Positions 1 through 9,524 of a DNA stretch of 64,000 nucleotides are shown piece by piece. The translations under genes were made by a program, and so were the position numbers. Position 1 is the first letter of the stretch; the number at the start of each line of letters is the position of its first letter. The DNA lies in contig CADBDH010000004.1 of assembly GCA_902793405.1 (NCBI GenBank), positions 1-64,000 on the forward strand, written 5' to 3'. Origin of the DNA: an uncultured Bacteroidales bacterium (lineage in GTDB: Bacteria; Bacteroidota; Bacteroidia; Bacteroidales; Muribaculaceae). Under the pieces are notes generated by a model. It did not search any database. It saw only the letters and a list, made by a program, of their open reading frames with translations, and was not told where the DNA came from.

Positions 1-173
1 TGGCGACTGTGGGTGGAGTGTTCTTGTTCCCCGAGTGTCGCCTGCGCGTCCAGCAATGCTGGGCCGCTCTGGCGGTACACGGGGTTACTCAAAGGCCACC
101 CGTCGGGTGGGTAGCGTCGACAGCACGCAAATGCCGCTGGCGGCAGGGATGAAATAACTAATAATTTCTTCAT
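1..173 (-). other. GC-rich structured edge element with an open frame
   Basis: This GC-rich block contrasts sharply with the AT-rich DNA to its right. It holds several small inverted repeats in a row: GGCGAC 2-7 with GTCGCC 37-42, CCAGC/GCTGG 50-62, CCGC/GCGG 64-75, CCACCC/GGGTGG 96-110 and TGCCG/CGGCA 132-145. On the minus strand an open frame starts with ATG at 173 (MKKLLVISSL...) and runs off the left edge without a stop; it looks vaguely like a signal peptide followed by Cys/Arg/Pro-rich sequence. Two plus-strand frames are also open over much of the block, so coding is not certain. It could be a structured RNA, a dispersed repeat or the start of a gene. I do not recognise it. Confidence 0.35.
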
Positions 174-535
174 GTTTCGTTTATATTTTTGATTGTTAAT
201 GATGTGTATTAATTGTTATAGTTGTATTTGTTGTTTTTCAAAAATTCTCGATGAAATGGGAAAAAAAAGTCGTTTTCAGAACGTTCCCTCGAAGATGTTT
301 CCCGTAGTTGACGAAGCAACATAACAAGAAAGACTTTTTTTATGATCAATTGAATTAAATATTGGTGATTCTTTTCTACAAAGATACATATAAAGAATAC
401 TTCAATCCAAATTTATTCGTAATACAAGGCGATTTTATTTCGCTGATTTTCAGCAAGATAAAATTTTGGAAATAATACACTCCGTGAAACGAGTGTTCAG
501 GCAGCAAAAAAATGGGGGATTTGATAAGGAAGATG
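174..535. other. AT-rich intergenic region
   Basis: About 360 bases with no supported gene. It separates the edge element from the 3' end of the broken regulator. The only signal I see is a leftward promoter at 379-411. If used, it would give a leader of about 200 nt before the ATG at 173. Confidence 0.6.
379..411 (-). promoter_or_regulatory. Leftward Bacteroidota-type promoter
   Basis: On the minus strand there is TTTG (408-411) then, after 21 bases, TATCTTTG (379-386). This matches the TTTG-N19-21-TAnnTTTG consensus of the main sigma factor in this phylum. It points toward the edge element at 1-173. Confidence 0.55.
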
Positions 536-2139
536 TCAAGACCGCACCATGCTATTGATGTAGTCGTTCAATGAACCGTCGAGGTGCATTTTCTTGGCAA
601 GGCGTTGTTTGATGGTGCCCACACTGGTCGCGTTGGCATAGCCCATAATGATGGCGATTTGGATATAAGAAAAACCAGTCGCTGTCAAAGCGATGAGCAG
701 TAAGTCCTTATCATTTAACTGGGGATAGGCATTGTGTGTCTTGGATATAATGCCATTGTACTCAGCATCGATGTAATGGTATAGTTGTGTCCATTGCTGG
801 TGGTTATCGTGCTGGAACTGGACGATTCTTTTTACCTGTTCGGTTAACTTGCTTTTCGGGCTGTAGTAGCAGGCTTCAATCATCTCACTCATGAGGTTTA
901 GATGCGAAGAAATGAAACTCTTGAGCTGATGATCCTGGATCTTGAGTTTCTCAATATTTTGTTTCAATAGGGACAGATTGCTTAATTGGTCGGCTGACTG
1001 CAACTGGATGTTTTCTATAATTTTATCGTATCGGTGCAGGCGTCGCAGATAGGCTGTTAAAAGCAAAGCAATAACAACGGCAGCAATGGCAACTAAAATA
1101 ATAATGCTCCAATGCAGACGGTCGTTACGAGAAATTATGCTGTTGTGTTGTTGATGATTAAACTCGTTCTCTATGCTCTCAATAACATATTTCTCTCTAT
1201 TGTTGTCGATAGAGTCGTTCAGGCGGCTGGATGCTGCCGTATACAGATGGCTGATCGATGGATTTCCTTCACACAGGGCAATAATCGATAGAACCTCGTT
1301 TTTCCTGATGATTATACGCACCTTATCATCTGGCTCTCTCCTCTCGTCAACGTTGGCCAAGAAAAACCTGGCTGAATCTGGCTTATTCTCTTTAGCGTAC
1401 AGATAAGCCAGGTCCAATAGTAAATCATTATTAATGAATTCACTGTAATTATTGAGCAAATGAAAGGCCATTTGTTTGGCTTTAAACCTTGTTGAATCTT
1501 CACGTGACAATTGATTGCACCTTAACTCATACAAAAAGCATAATTTCTTATTATCCTTAAGCTCATGTGAGAGTTTAATTGCTCTTTTGAAAAGTGTATC
1601 TTGTTCGTTGAGCCGTGTAATGCCATTCATTATGAACATGCAGCAAAGATTATTAAGCTGCATTTTTTTGTTACCCGATAGTCTGTGGTATCTATAGGCA
1701 AGACGGTACTTCTCATAACAGGTTTGAACATCACCATAGGTATGCCGGTACAAGTTAGCTATTCTAGTGTTAATTTGACCCAGGTTGGGGTAGTCCTTGG
1801 GGCCGGCGTTGGCTTCGGCGGTCTTGTAGTAGAACATGGCGCTGTCGATGTGGCCCAGTTCTTCCATGACGGCGCCCTTGTAGAGGTAGGCGCGGGTCAA
1901 TTGGTGATGTCGGCATAGCACTTGTAGCGCGCCTGGGTCAACAACAGGTCGCGGTAGGCAAGATTGCTCACGCCCGTGAGGCTGTCGATGGCGGTGACGA
2001 TGGCCAGGGCACTGTCTGGAGCGGGCTGCATCAGGCTGTCGGCCTGCACAAGCCGCTCGTCATAGCGGTGCGCACCACCGCAGCCCGTGACCAGGGTCAG
2101 GAGCACTGCCAAACAGATGATATGGATAACATGTCTCAA
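536..2139 (-). pseudogene. TPR/transmembrane lipoprotein regulator, broken by internal deletion and frameshift
   Basis: Two minus-strand frames form one interrupted gene. The first (2139-1897) gives a lipoprotein signal (LVTGC lipobox) and the start of a helical region, ending RYKCYADITN-stop. The second (to 536) resumes at QLTRAYLYKGAVMEELG, continues through tetratricopeptide-like helices, a membrane span (about residues 270-292 of the downstream frame), a coiled coil, and a C-terminal helix-turn-helix-like region with the segment YIQIAIIMGYANATSVG. This architecture is a common Bacteroidota regulator family. Intact relatives, as I remember them, have roughly 20 more residues between the two halves, so the junction at 1897-1921 looks like a deletion of tens of bases that also shifts the frame. 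The 3' two thirds are AT-rich. An assembly error is the alternative. Confidence 0.75.
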
Positions 2140-2157
2140 GGGCCAGTTGAAAAGCTA

Positions 2158-2352
2158 TTATTCATCTTTATTAACGTAGTGGCGGGCGCAATTATTGCCC
2201 GGATACACTACTAGTGCCCCTGTGATGCCATATCTCATGTTACCCAAAATAACACTAAATGTCCTGTGTCGAACATGGCGGCGACGGATGGTTTTGTTAA
2301 ATTTGTGGAATTTATCGATAGTTTCGGGCTGTTGTACTGTGTCTGTTGCCAT
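2158..2352 (-). CDS. Possible small hypothetical protein, 64 aa
   Basis: A 64-codon frame directly upstream of, and co-oriented with, the broken regulator (18 bases between them). The product is basic, with no recognisable domain, signal peptide or membrane span. Its 5' end overlaps the rnr promoter region on the opposite strand. I do not recognise it, and it may be chance. Confidence 0.2.
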   Translation of the reverse strand: MATDTVQQPETIDKFHKFNKTIRRRHVRHRTFSVILGNMRYGITGALVVYPGNNCARHYVNKDE

Positions 2353-2359
2353 TTTTTAT

Positions 2360-2367
2360 TATCTTTG
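2360..2367 (+). promoter_or_regulatory. -7 box for rnr
   Basis: TATCTTTG lies 40 bases before the rnr start. No well-spaced TTG partner is evident. Confidence 0.5.
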
Positions 2368-2407
2368 TAGGTTAAACATTTTTCAATAGCTAAATACAGG
2401 ACTAGAT

Positions 2408-4810
2408 ATGGCAAAAAAAAGCGGATTGCAAACGTTGAAGCAGGAACGTCGTGAATACCACGACAGGGTGATCAACTTCTTTAATGAGCAGGGCGAGGCC
2501 CCGTTCAACTACAAGCAGGTGTCGGCGGCCGTGGGAGCCAACACGCCCAAGCGCCGTATGCTCATTGTCGAGATCCTTGACCAGCTGGCCGTTGACGGCT
2601 TCCTGACACAGGTGGGTCCCGGCAGCTACAAGGCGGTGAACCGCTCTTCGGTGGCCGAGGGCATCTTTATCCGTCGCGGCAACGGCAAGAACAGCGTGGA
2701 TACCGCCAGCGACGACGGACTGCCCATCATGGTGGCCGAGCGCAACTCGATGCACGCCCTGAACGGCGACCGCGTGCTGGTGCACATCAGTGCGGCACGT
2801 CACGGCATGGAGCCCGAAGCCGAGGTCATCAAGATTCTCGAGCGCAAGGAGCAGGTGTTTGTGGGCACCCTGCAGGTAATGAAATACTTCGCCCAGCTGG
2901 CTATCGACAGCAAGTTCCTGGCAACGGACATCTTTATCCCGCTCGACAAGCTGGCCGGCGGCAGGACGGGTGACAAGGTGGTGGCAAAGATTGTGGATTG
3001 GCCCGAGGAGGCCAACACACCCATCGGCGAGGTAGTCGACGTGCTGGGTATGGCCGGCGAGAACAATGCCGAGATTCATGCCATCCTGGCCGAGTTCGGC
3101 TTGCCCTACAAGTACCCCGAGAACGTGACCGAGGCAGCCGAGGCCTTGGAGCCCGGCATCACCCCCGAGGAGATAGCCAAGCGCCGTGACATGCGCGATG
3201 TGACCACTTTTACCATCGACCCCGCCGATGCCAAGGACTTTGACGATGCCCTGTCTATCGAGAAACTCAAGAACGGCAACTGGGAAATCGGTGTACACAT
3301 CGCCGATGTGAGCCATTATGTCACCCCTGGTTCCATCATCGACAAGGAGGCCTATGAGCGTGCCACATCGGTTTATCTGGTGGACCGCACGGTGCCCATG
3401 CTGCCCGAGAAACTGTGTAATTTCATCTGTTCGTTGCGTCCCGACGAGGATAAGCTCACTCACTCGGTCATCCTGGAAATGGACGCCGAGGCCAAGGTGA
3501 AGAAATACAAGATCTGCCATACGGTAACCCGCAGCAACAGGCGTTTCTCCTATGAAGAGGCGCAACAGATCCTGGAGACCGGTAAAGGCGATCTCGCCGA
3601 AGAACTTGCCGTGCTCAACGAGATGGCCAAGCAGTTGAGGAAACGCCGCTTTGAGGAAGGCGGTTCGGTGTCGTTCAACCGTGAGGAAATCAAGTTTGAC
3701 ATCGATGAGAACGGTAAGCCCATCGGTGTCCATGTACACGAGTCGAAGGAAGCCAACAAGCTCATCGAGGAATTCATGCTGCTGGCCAACTGCAAGGTGG
3801 CTGAGCACATCGGTAAGGTGGCCAAGAACAGGACTGCCAAGGCATTTGTCTATCGTGTGCATGACCAGCCCGACCTCGACAAGCTGCAGAACTTTGCCGA
3901 CATTGCCGCACACTTCGGCTACAAGGTGCGCACCAAGGGTTCTGGACGCGACATCAACAAGTCCATCAACAAGATGCTGGAGGAAGCAAAGGGCAAACCC
4001 GAGGAGGAGATGCTCTCCATCCTTGCCATCCGCTCGATGGCCAAGGCTATCTATAGCGCGACAAACATCGGGCACTATGGCTTGGCATTTGACTACTATA
4101 CCCACTTCACCTCACCCATTCGCCGTTATCCCGACTTGACGGTACACCGCCTGCTCGACCTGTATGCCGCTGGCGGCAAGAGTGTGGATCCCGTCAAACT
4201 CGAGGACCAGTGCAAGCACATGAGCGCCCAGGAACAGCTGGCTGCCAACGCCGAGCGTGCCTCCATCAAGTACAAGGAGGTCGAGTTTATGGGGCAACGC
4301 TTGGGTGGCGTGTTCAACGGACACATCTCGGGCGTGACCGAGTGGGGCTTGTATGTGGAAATCGACGAGACCCATTGCGAGGGCCTGGTGGGCATCCGTG
4401 GCCTGGATGACGACTTCTACGAGTTCGATGAGAAGAATTACTGCATTCGCGGTCGCCGCCGTGGCAAGGTCTATCGTTTGGGTGATCCCATCACGATTCA
4501 AGTGGCCCGTGCCGACCTCATCAAGAAACAGCTCGACTTCGTCCTCGTTGACAAGGAAAATCCCGCCAACACCCACCGCATCGACCGTGAACCTATCACC
4601 GAGCAGAATAGCCGCAGCACATCTGGCCGCCTCTCGCGTGGCGAGCGCCAGCGCATGCAGTATGAGGGCGGTAGCGCATCACGTCGCCAGCAGCGCGGTC
4701 AGCGTGGCAATAGCACCCGCCGCCAGGCTCGTGAAGTTCATGACAACAAAGTCGGCAGGCCCGGACGCAAATCCGGTCGCTCGGGCAAACCCCGTGGCCG
4801 CAAGAGATAA
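2408..4810 (+). CDS. rnr: Ribonuclease R (3'-5' exoribonuclease, RNB family)
   Basis: Processive 3'-to-5' exoribonuclease for structured RNA, used in mRNA and rRNA turnover. The 800 residues run as an N-terminal winged-helix segment, cold-shock-like OB region (GIFIRRGNGKNSVD near 82), the RNB catalytic domain with the metal-binding cluster TIDPADAKDFDDALS near 268-282 and FTSPIRRYPDLTVHRL near 570, an S1 domain near 626-705 (GVFNGHISGVTEWGLYVE), and an Arg/Gly/Lys-rich tail from about 740. The acidic tetrad and the IRRYPD motif argue for an active enzyme. Length is normal for RNase R. ATG at 2408 follows a -7 box at 2360-2367. mtaB follows after a 71-bp spacer made of a 9-nt repeat. Confidence 0.96.
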   Translation: MAKKSGLQTLKQERREYHDRVINFFNEQGEAPFNYKQVSAAVGANTPKRRMLIVEILDQLAVDGFLTQVGPGSYKAVNRSSVAEGIFIRRGNGKNSVDTASDDGLPIMVAERNSMHALNGDRVLVHISAARHGMEPEAEVIKILERKEQVFVGTLQVMKYFAQLAIDSKFLATDIFIPLDKLAGGRTGDKVVAKIVDWPEEANTPIGEVVDVLGMAGENNAEIHAILAEFGLPYKYPENVTEAAEALEPGITPEEIAKRRDMRDVTTFTIDPADAKDFDDALSIEKLKNGNWEIGVHIADVSHYVTPGSIIDKEAYERATSVYLVDRTVPMLPEKLCNFICSLRPDEDKLTHSVILEMDAEAKVKKYKICHTVTRSNRRFSYEEAQQILETGKGDLAEELAVLNEMAKQLRKRRFEEGGSVSFNREEIKFDIDENGKPIGVHVHESKEANKLIEEFMLLANCKVAEHIGKVAKNRTAKAFVYRVHDQPDLDKLQNFADIAAHFGYKVRTKGSGRDINKSINKMLEEAKGKPEEEMLSILAIRSMAKAIYSATNIGHYGLAFDYYTHFTSPIRRYPDLTVHRLLDLYAAGGKSVDPVKLEDQCKHMSAQEQLAANAERASIKYKEVEFMGQRLGGVFNGHISGVTEWGLYVEIDETHCEGLVGIRGLDDDFYEFDEKNYCIRGRRRGKVYRLGDPITIQVARADLIKKQLDFVLVDKENPANTHRIDREPITEQNSRSTSGRLSRGERQRMQYEGGSASRRQQRGQRGNSTRRQAREVHDNKVGRPGRKSGRSGKPRGRKR

Positions 4811-4826
4811 ATGTTGTTTTAGATAC

Positions 4827-4873
4827 ATCCGTCTAACCCGTTAAATCCGTTCCATCCGTTAAATCCGTCTAAA
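4827..4873 (+). repeat. 9-nt tandem repeat array (ATCCGTTAA type)
   Basis: Five imperfect copies of a nonamer, ATCCGTCTA / ACCCGTTAA / ATCCGTTCC / ATCCGTTAA / ATCCGTCTA, fill the rnr-mtaB spacer. A very similar nonamer array lies in frame inside mfd at 17164-17200. Confidence 0.8.
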
Positions 4874-4881
4874 TAGAGATA

Positions 4882-6189
4882 ATGACCCCAGCCCCGCAAC
4901 ATAGGGTAAAACTCGAGACATTGGGTTGCAAACTCAACTTCTCGGAGACCGCCACCATGCAGTCACTCCTTGCCGAGCATGGCTTCACGCCTGTTGCCAA
5001 AGGCGAGGTGCCCGACGTTTGCATCGTGAACACGTGCAGCGTGACGGCCCTGGCCGACAGCAAGTGCCGCCAGCACATCCGTCACCTCATCCGCCAGTAC
5101 CCCGATGCTTTGATGGTGGTCACGGGCTGCTATGCCCAGCTCAAGGGCAAGGAAATTGCCGAGATTCCTGGCGTGGATATCGTGCTGGGCAGTGAGCACA
5201 AGGCCGAAATCGCCCAGTATGTGAAACGGTGGTTCGAGGACCGGCAGCAACAGCTGGCGGTGACGCCGTCGACCGATATACGCACGTTTTCGCCCTCGTG
5301 TGACCGTGGGGACCGTACCCGCTACTGGCTCAAGGTGCAGGACGGATGTGACTACTGGTGCAGCTATTGCACCATTCCTGCCGCACGAGGACGCAGCCGC
5401 AGCGGCACCATTGCCCAACTCACCGCCCAGGCGCGCGAGGTGGCTGCCGAGGGTGGCAAGGAAATCGTCATCACGGGTGTGAACATCGGTGACTTTGGCA
5501 AGAACACCGGCGAGCAATTTTTGGATTTGCTCAAATCACTCGATGATATCGAGGGCATTGAGCGTTACCGCATCTCGTCGATCGAGCCCGACCTGTTGAC
5601 CGACGACATCATTGACTGGTGCGCCGGCTCAAGGGCTTTCATGCCTCATTTCCATATCCCGTTGCAGAGTGGTAGCGACCCCATCCTGAAACTGATGCGC
5701 CGCCACTATGAGCGACAGCTTTTTGCCGACAAGGTGGCACGTTGCCGTGAGCTGATGCCCGACTGCTTCATCGGTGTGGATGTGATGGTGGGTACCCGTG
5801 GCGAGACGCCCGAGCTGTTCGAGGACAGCTACAATTTTATCAAGTCGCTGGACGTGCAGCACCTGCACGTGTTCCCCTACAGCGAGCGGCCCGGCACGAT
5901 GGCCCTGCGCATCCCCTACATCGTCACCCAGCAGGACAAGCAGCAGCGTGCTGCCCGCATGATTGCCCTGAGCGACGAGAAGCAGGCCGACTTCACCCGC
6001 CGCTACCTGAGCACCGTGCGCCCAGTACTGCTCGAACATGGACGCGGCAAGGGCAAGATGCACGGTTTTACCGATAACTACATCCGTGTCAACGTCGAGC
6101 CCGACATGAGCCTCGCCAACCAGATTGTAAACGTGAAATTATTGACCCTTAACGATGACCTGAGTGTCGATGCCCAAGTCATGACATGA
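4882..6189 (+). CDS. mtaB: tRNA (N6-threonylcarbamoyladenosine) methylthiotransferase MtaB
   Basis: Radical-SAM enzyme that adds a methylthio group to t6A37 of ANN-decoding tRNAs. The 435 residues have an N-terminal UPF0004 domain with three cluster cysteines (TLGCKLNFSE near 15, VNTCSVTA near 51, VTGCYAQL near 85) and the radical-SAM cluster CDYWCSYC near 156-163, followed by a TRAM-like C-terminus. GCKLNFSET in the first motif separates MtaB from MiaB (GCQMN) and RimO. A separate miaB is present at 45.6 kb, so the two calls support each other. The glycosyltransferase start is 6 bases after this stop, so the two are probably co-transcribed. Confidence 0.93.
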   Translation: MTPAPQHRVKLETLGCKLNFSETATMQSLLAEHGFTPVAKGEVPDVCIVNTCSVTALADSKCRQHIRHLIRQYPDALMVVTGCYAQLKGKEIAEIPGVDIVLGSEHKAEIAQYVKRWFEDRQQQLAVTPSTDIRTFSPSCDRGDRTRYWLKVQDGCDYWCSYCTIPAARGRSRSGTIAQLTAQAREVAAEGGKEIVITGVNIGDFGKNTGEQFLDLLKSLDDIEGIERYRISSIEPDLLTDDIIDWCAGSRAFMPHFHIPLQSGSDPILKLMRRHYERQLFADKVARCRELMPDCFIGVDVMVGTRGETPELFEDSYNFIKSLDVQHLHVFPYSERPGTMALRIPYIVTQQDKQQRAARMIALSDEKQADFTRRYLSTVRPVLLEHGRGKGKMHGFTDNYIRVNVEPDMSLANQIVNVKLLTLNDDLSVDAQVMT

Positions 6190-6195
6190 TATAAG

Positions 6196-7215
6196 ATGAA
6201 ACGAGTCGCTGTCATCATATTGAACTGGAACGGTGCAAAGTTGCTGCAACGTTATCTCCCTACGGTCCTTGAGGGGACCGATGCTGCGCTTGCCGACGTC
6301 ATCGTTGCCGACAACGGCAGCACCGACGACAGTCTGCAGGTGCTCCAGCAGGAGTTCCCCGAGGTGAAAGTATTGAAATTTGACAAGAACTATGGTTTTG
6401 CCGAAGGCTACAACTTGGCTATTGAGCAGACGATGTACCCCTACACGGTGCTGCTCAACAGTGATGTGCGCACCCCGCGCGGATGGCTCAACCCGCTGCT
6501 GGACTGCATGGAGAGGGATCTGCAGGTGGGTGCCGTGATGCCCAAACTGCTGCATGACCGTGACGATGGCAAGCAGATGTTTGAGTATGCCGGTGCGGCG
6601 GGCGGTTACATCGATTGTCACGGCTATCCCTATTGCCGTGGCCGCATCTTTGAGTATGTCGAGGATGACCATGGCCAGTATGACGACGGCCCCAAAAGCG
6701 TCTTTTGGGCGACAGGAGCATGCCTGATGGTGCGCAGCCAGCTTTATAAGGATGTGGGTGGACTGGACAAGGACTTTTTTGCCCACATGGAGGAGATTGA
6801 CCTGTGCTGGCGCATCCGTCTCGCGGGAAATGAACTGCTGATGGTGCCGTCGAGCCATGTCTACCACTTGGGTGGCGGCAGTCTGCCTCAGGGCAATCCT
6901 CGCAAGACTTACCTCAACTTCCGCAACAACCTGTTGCTGTTGCACAAGAACCTGCCCCATGGCGACGGGAAACGCCTGTTGTTAACGCGGCGGCTGATGG
7001 ACACGCTGGCATTTGGCATGGCTATCGCCAAAGGTCACTTTGGCGACGCGAAGGCCATCATCCGTGCCCACCGCGATTTCCGCAAAATGCGGGGAAACTA
7101 TACTTCACAGCCCACTGTCAATCTGCTCAAGCAGTTGCCCGAGGAGCGTGTCAACATCATCACCGGCCACTACCTGCGCGGCGTGAAGTTGTTCACCGAC
7201 CTGAAAATAAACTAA
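6196..7215 (+). CDS. Glycosyltransferase family 2
   Basis: 339-residue GT-A fold sugar transferase. The N-terminus carries the nucleotide-sugar fold VAVIILNWNG and VIVADNGSTDDS, then the DxD-like LLNSDVRT near 95. A later segment, FFAHMEEIDLCWRIRLAG near 195, matches the rhamnosyltransferase-like subgroup that often builds cell-surface polysaccharide. There is no membrane span. It begins 6 bases after mtaB and its TAA stop lies in the first unit of a 7-nt repeat array. The sugar substrate cannot be told from sequence. Confidence 0.88.
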   Translation: MKRVAVIILNWNGAKLLQRYLPTVLEGTDAALADVIVADNGSTDDSLQVLQQEFPEVKVLKFDKNYGFAEGYNLAIEQTMYPYTVLLNSDVRTPRGWLNPLLDCMERDLQVGAVMPKLLHDRDDGKQMFEYAGAAGGYIDCHGYPYCRGRIFEYVEDDHGQYDDGPKSVFWATGACLMVRSQLYKDVGGLDKDFFAHMEEIDLCWRIRLAGNELLMVPSSHVYHLGGGSLPQGNPRKTYLNFRNNLLLLHKNLPHGDGKRLLLTRRLMDTLAFGMAIAKGHFGDAKAIIRAHRDFRKMRGNYTSQPTVNLLKQLPEERVNIITGHYLRGVKLFTDLKIN

Positions 7216-7249
7216 CAACTAATAACTAAGGACTAACAACTAAAAACTG
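7210..7249 (+). repeat. 7-nt tandem repeat array (ACTAAN)
   Basis: Units AACTAAC, AACTAAT, AACTAAG, GACTAAC, AACTAAA and a partial copy run head to tail between the glycosyltransferase stop and the aldo/keto reductase start. The upstream stop codon is part of the first unit. Confidence 0.85.
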
Positions 7250-7255
7250 AATAGT

Positions 7256-8371
7256 ATGAAAAAGCTTGGTTTTGGACTCATGCGTCTGCCGTTGGTCAAC
7301 CCCGATGACCAAACGAGTATCGACATCGAGAAATTCAAGGAGATGGCCGACAGGTTCATCAAGCGAGGTTTTACCTACTTCGACACCGCCTATCCCTATC
7401 ACGGCGGCAAGAGCGAGATAGCCCTGCGCGAGGTCGTCGTTAAGCGCTACCCGCGTGAGGCGTTCACTGTGACCAGCAAAATGCCCGTTTGGGCCATCAA
7501 GGAGGAAGGTGACCTGGAGCGCATCTTCAACGAGCAGCTTGAGAAATGCGGTGTGGACTACTTCGACTACTACTGGCTGCATGCCCTCAACCGCGAGCGC
7601 GTCGAGGTGATGGAACGCATGGACGGCTGGGGATTCATCGCCCGCAAGAAGGCCGAGGGCAAGATTCGTCACATCGGGTTCTCGTTCCATGATGACTCGG
7701 TATTGCTGGCCGAAATCCTGGAGAAGCACCCCGAGGTCGAGTTTGTCCAGCTGCAAATCAACTATCTGGATTGGGACAGCCCCGCCATCGAGAGCAAGAC
7801 CTGCTATGACCTGTGTGTCAAGCACGGCAAGCCCGTGATTGTGATGGAGCCCGTTAAGGGCGGCTCGCTGGCTCGTGTCCCCGAGGCCATTGACAAGTTG
7901 TTCAAGGGCTACAACCCCGACGCCAGCCCTGCCTCGTGGGCAATCCGCTACTGCGCCTCGTTGCCTAACGTGATGATGGTATTGAGCGGCATGAGCAACA
8001 TGGAGCAACTGGAGGACAATACGTCTTACATGCAGGATTTCCAGCCCCTCAACGACGAGGAGCAGGGCATCATCACCCAGGCGACCGAGGTCATCCGCGA
8101 TGCTATCGCCATCCCGTGCACAGCTTGCCATTACTGCACCGACGGCTGCCCACAGCACATAGCCATTCCCGAATACTTCAGTCTGTACAACACCATGCAG
8201 CAGTTCCCTGAACTGAAGAATAACAGCAAGCTCTATCATGACCTGATCGCCAAGAGCCACGGTCTTGCCAATGAGTGCATCGAGTGCGCCCAGTGCGAGG
8301 CCCAATGCCCCCAGCACATCGACATCATCGACAACCTCAAACTCGTTGCCCAAGCTTTCGAGCAGTCTTGA
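7256..8371 (+). CDS. Aldo/keto reductase with C-terminal ferredoxin-type [4Fe-4S] domain
   Basis: 371 residues. The N-terminal TIM barrel has the aldo/keto reductase tetrad: Asp and Tyr in FDTAYPYHGG near 46, Lys in TSKMPVW near 80, His in YWLHALN near 110. The C-terminus has two cysteine clusters, CTACHYCTDGCPQHI near 290 and CIECAQCEAQCPQHI near 345, typical of two [4Fe-4S] clusters. This fused form is common in anaerobes and probably draws electrons from ferredoxin-like donors rather than only NAD(P)H; the substrate is unknown. The gene ends two bases from the convergent ATPase gene, with no room for a conventional terminator. Confidence 0.92.
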   Translation: MKKLGFGLMRLPLVNPDDQTSIDIEKFKEMADRFIKRGFTYFDTAYPYHGGKSEIALREVVVKRYPREAFTVTSKMPVWAIKEEGDLERIFNEQLEKCGVDYFDYYWLHALNRERVEVMERMDGWGFIARKKAEGKIRHIGFSFHDDSVLLAEILEKHPEVEFVQLQINYLDWDSPAIESKTCYDLCVKHGKPVIVMEPVKGGSLARVPEAIDKLFKGYNPDASPASWAIRYCASLPNVMMVLSGMSNMEQLEDNTSYMQDFQPLNDEEQGIITQATEVIRDAIAIPCTACHYCTDGCPQHIAIPEYFSLYNTMQQFPELKNNSKLYHDLIAKSHGLANECIECAQCEAQCPQHIDIIDNLKLVAQAFEQS

Positions 8372-8373
8372 TG

Positions 8374-9501
8374 TCAATTATTTAGTAGCCAGTAGTTAAA
8401 TAGTTGATCCTCAATATAATAGCTTCCGTCACTGGCGGTTACAAGTCCATACTCCATGAGCTTGCGTATGGCGGATTGTACACTGCTGGCTGACTGTAGG
8501 TAGTGACGTTTGATGAACTGCCCTGAGGTAATCCGTTGTGCGTGTCCCTCGTCGGCAATGGCATAGAGCAATTCCTTCTGTGGCAGGGTGAGACGCGACA
8601 ATGTTTCGCTGTATTTGTGTCCGCTTTCTCTCATCATGTCATCGATGATGTTATCCACCATGGCGACGTCGCACGTTTTGCCAGTCTCGACAGAGGATGA
8701 GAAGGCCTCGCGGAAAGTCTTTTGTATATAATAAGTGTTGCCCTGGAATTGCTGATATACTTTGTTGATGGCTTCGGGAGTAGCAGTGAGATGGTTCGCC
8801 TTGAAATGGTGTTGGATAAACTCGCTGTATTTATCGAAGCTGATGGGAGACAGGGACATAATAGACGCACTTTGGTAGAACGGGCGCGCATGATCAAGAA
8901 ACATTTCACCCATGATATGACGCTCACTGCCAGCAAAGATGTAATTAGCGTTGGCTGACTGCTGGATGTGGGTTCGAAGGAGTGCTTCCACATTTTTGTC
9001 GGGATAGTTGACAATTTGCTGGAACTCGTCAATGGCGACTATACAGCGCTGTTCTGCCTTCTCGAGGCAAGCGAAAATTTCTTCCAACGTATAAGAAGGA
9101 TTGGTGATTTCACCCAGCTTAATATCAAAAGTCGGAGTTCCCTGTATCGGATCGTACCCGAAACTGCCACGCAGCGAACGCAGTGTATCGATGATGTTTT
9201 TCATCATCTGTTGGCTGCGACTTCCCAATGTTTTGAATACTGCGCGCCCCAGCAGATAGGTAAACTCTTGCAGACTGGTGGTGTGTAGGATATCAATGAA
9301 TAGGGTAGTGACTTGCTCTTGGACCTTGGGCTTGTCAAAACAATGATAAATCAACCCTGTTTTTCCCAAACGGCGCGGAGAAATGACAACCATATTCTCT
9401 CCACCCGACAGGATGCAGCGAGTGAGACGCTGAGCCTCGTCAACGCGGTCACAAAAGTATTCAGGCTTGATCTTGCCTGTAACGATAAACGGATTTTCCA
9501 T
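8374..9501 (-). CDS. AAA family ATP-binding protein (archaeal-type ATPase, pfam01637-like)
   Basis: 375 residues. Walker A is SPRRLGKTGLIYH near 41-53 and Walker B is CIVAIDEFQQIVNYP near 150-165. A sensor-like arginine segment (FAGSERHIMGEMF) and a C-terminal winged helix (LPQKELLYAIADEG to the end) complete the usual layout. Such proteins are widespread in Bacteroidota, often in many divergent copies, and their role is unclear; some are linked to mobile DNA or toxin-antitoxin-like modules. No nuclease domain is fused here. Codon use is visibly AT-richer than the neighbours, which suggests acquisition. A promoter with an internal palindrome lies upstream (9525-9579). Confidence 0.85.
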   Translation of the reverse strand: MENPFIVTGKIKPEYFCDRVDEAQRLTRCILSGGENMVVISPRRLGKTGLIYHCFDKPKVQEQVTTLFIDILHTTSLQEFTYLLGRAVFKTLGSRSQQMMKNIIDTLRSLRGSFGYDPIQGTPTFDIKLGEITNPSYTLEEIFACLEKAEQRCIVAIDEFQQIVNYPDKNVEALLRTHIQQSANANYIFAGSERHIMGEMFLDHARPFYQSASIMSLSPISFDKYSEFIQHHFKANHLTATPEAINKVYQQFQGNTYYIQKTFREAFSSSVETGKTCDVAMVDNIIDDMMRESGHKYSETLSRLTLPQKELLYAIADEGHAQRITSGQFIKRHYLQSASSVQSAIRKLMEYGLVTASDGSYYIEDQLFNYWLLNN

Positions 9502-9524
9502 AATAATGTCCTTATTTTTAGCCG

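Noticed and set aside
2402..4105. Long minus-strand open frame opposite rnr (567 codons)
   Set aside because: It mirrors a clear rnr gene; its product is His/Leu/Val-rich low-information sequence with no motif. Such antisense frames recur opposite most GC-rich genes here (mfd, sdhA, queA, the actin-like gene).
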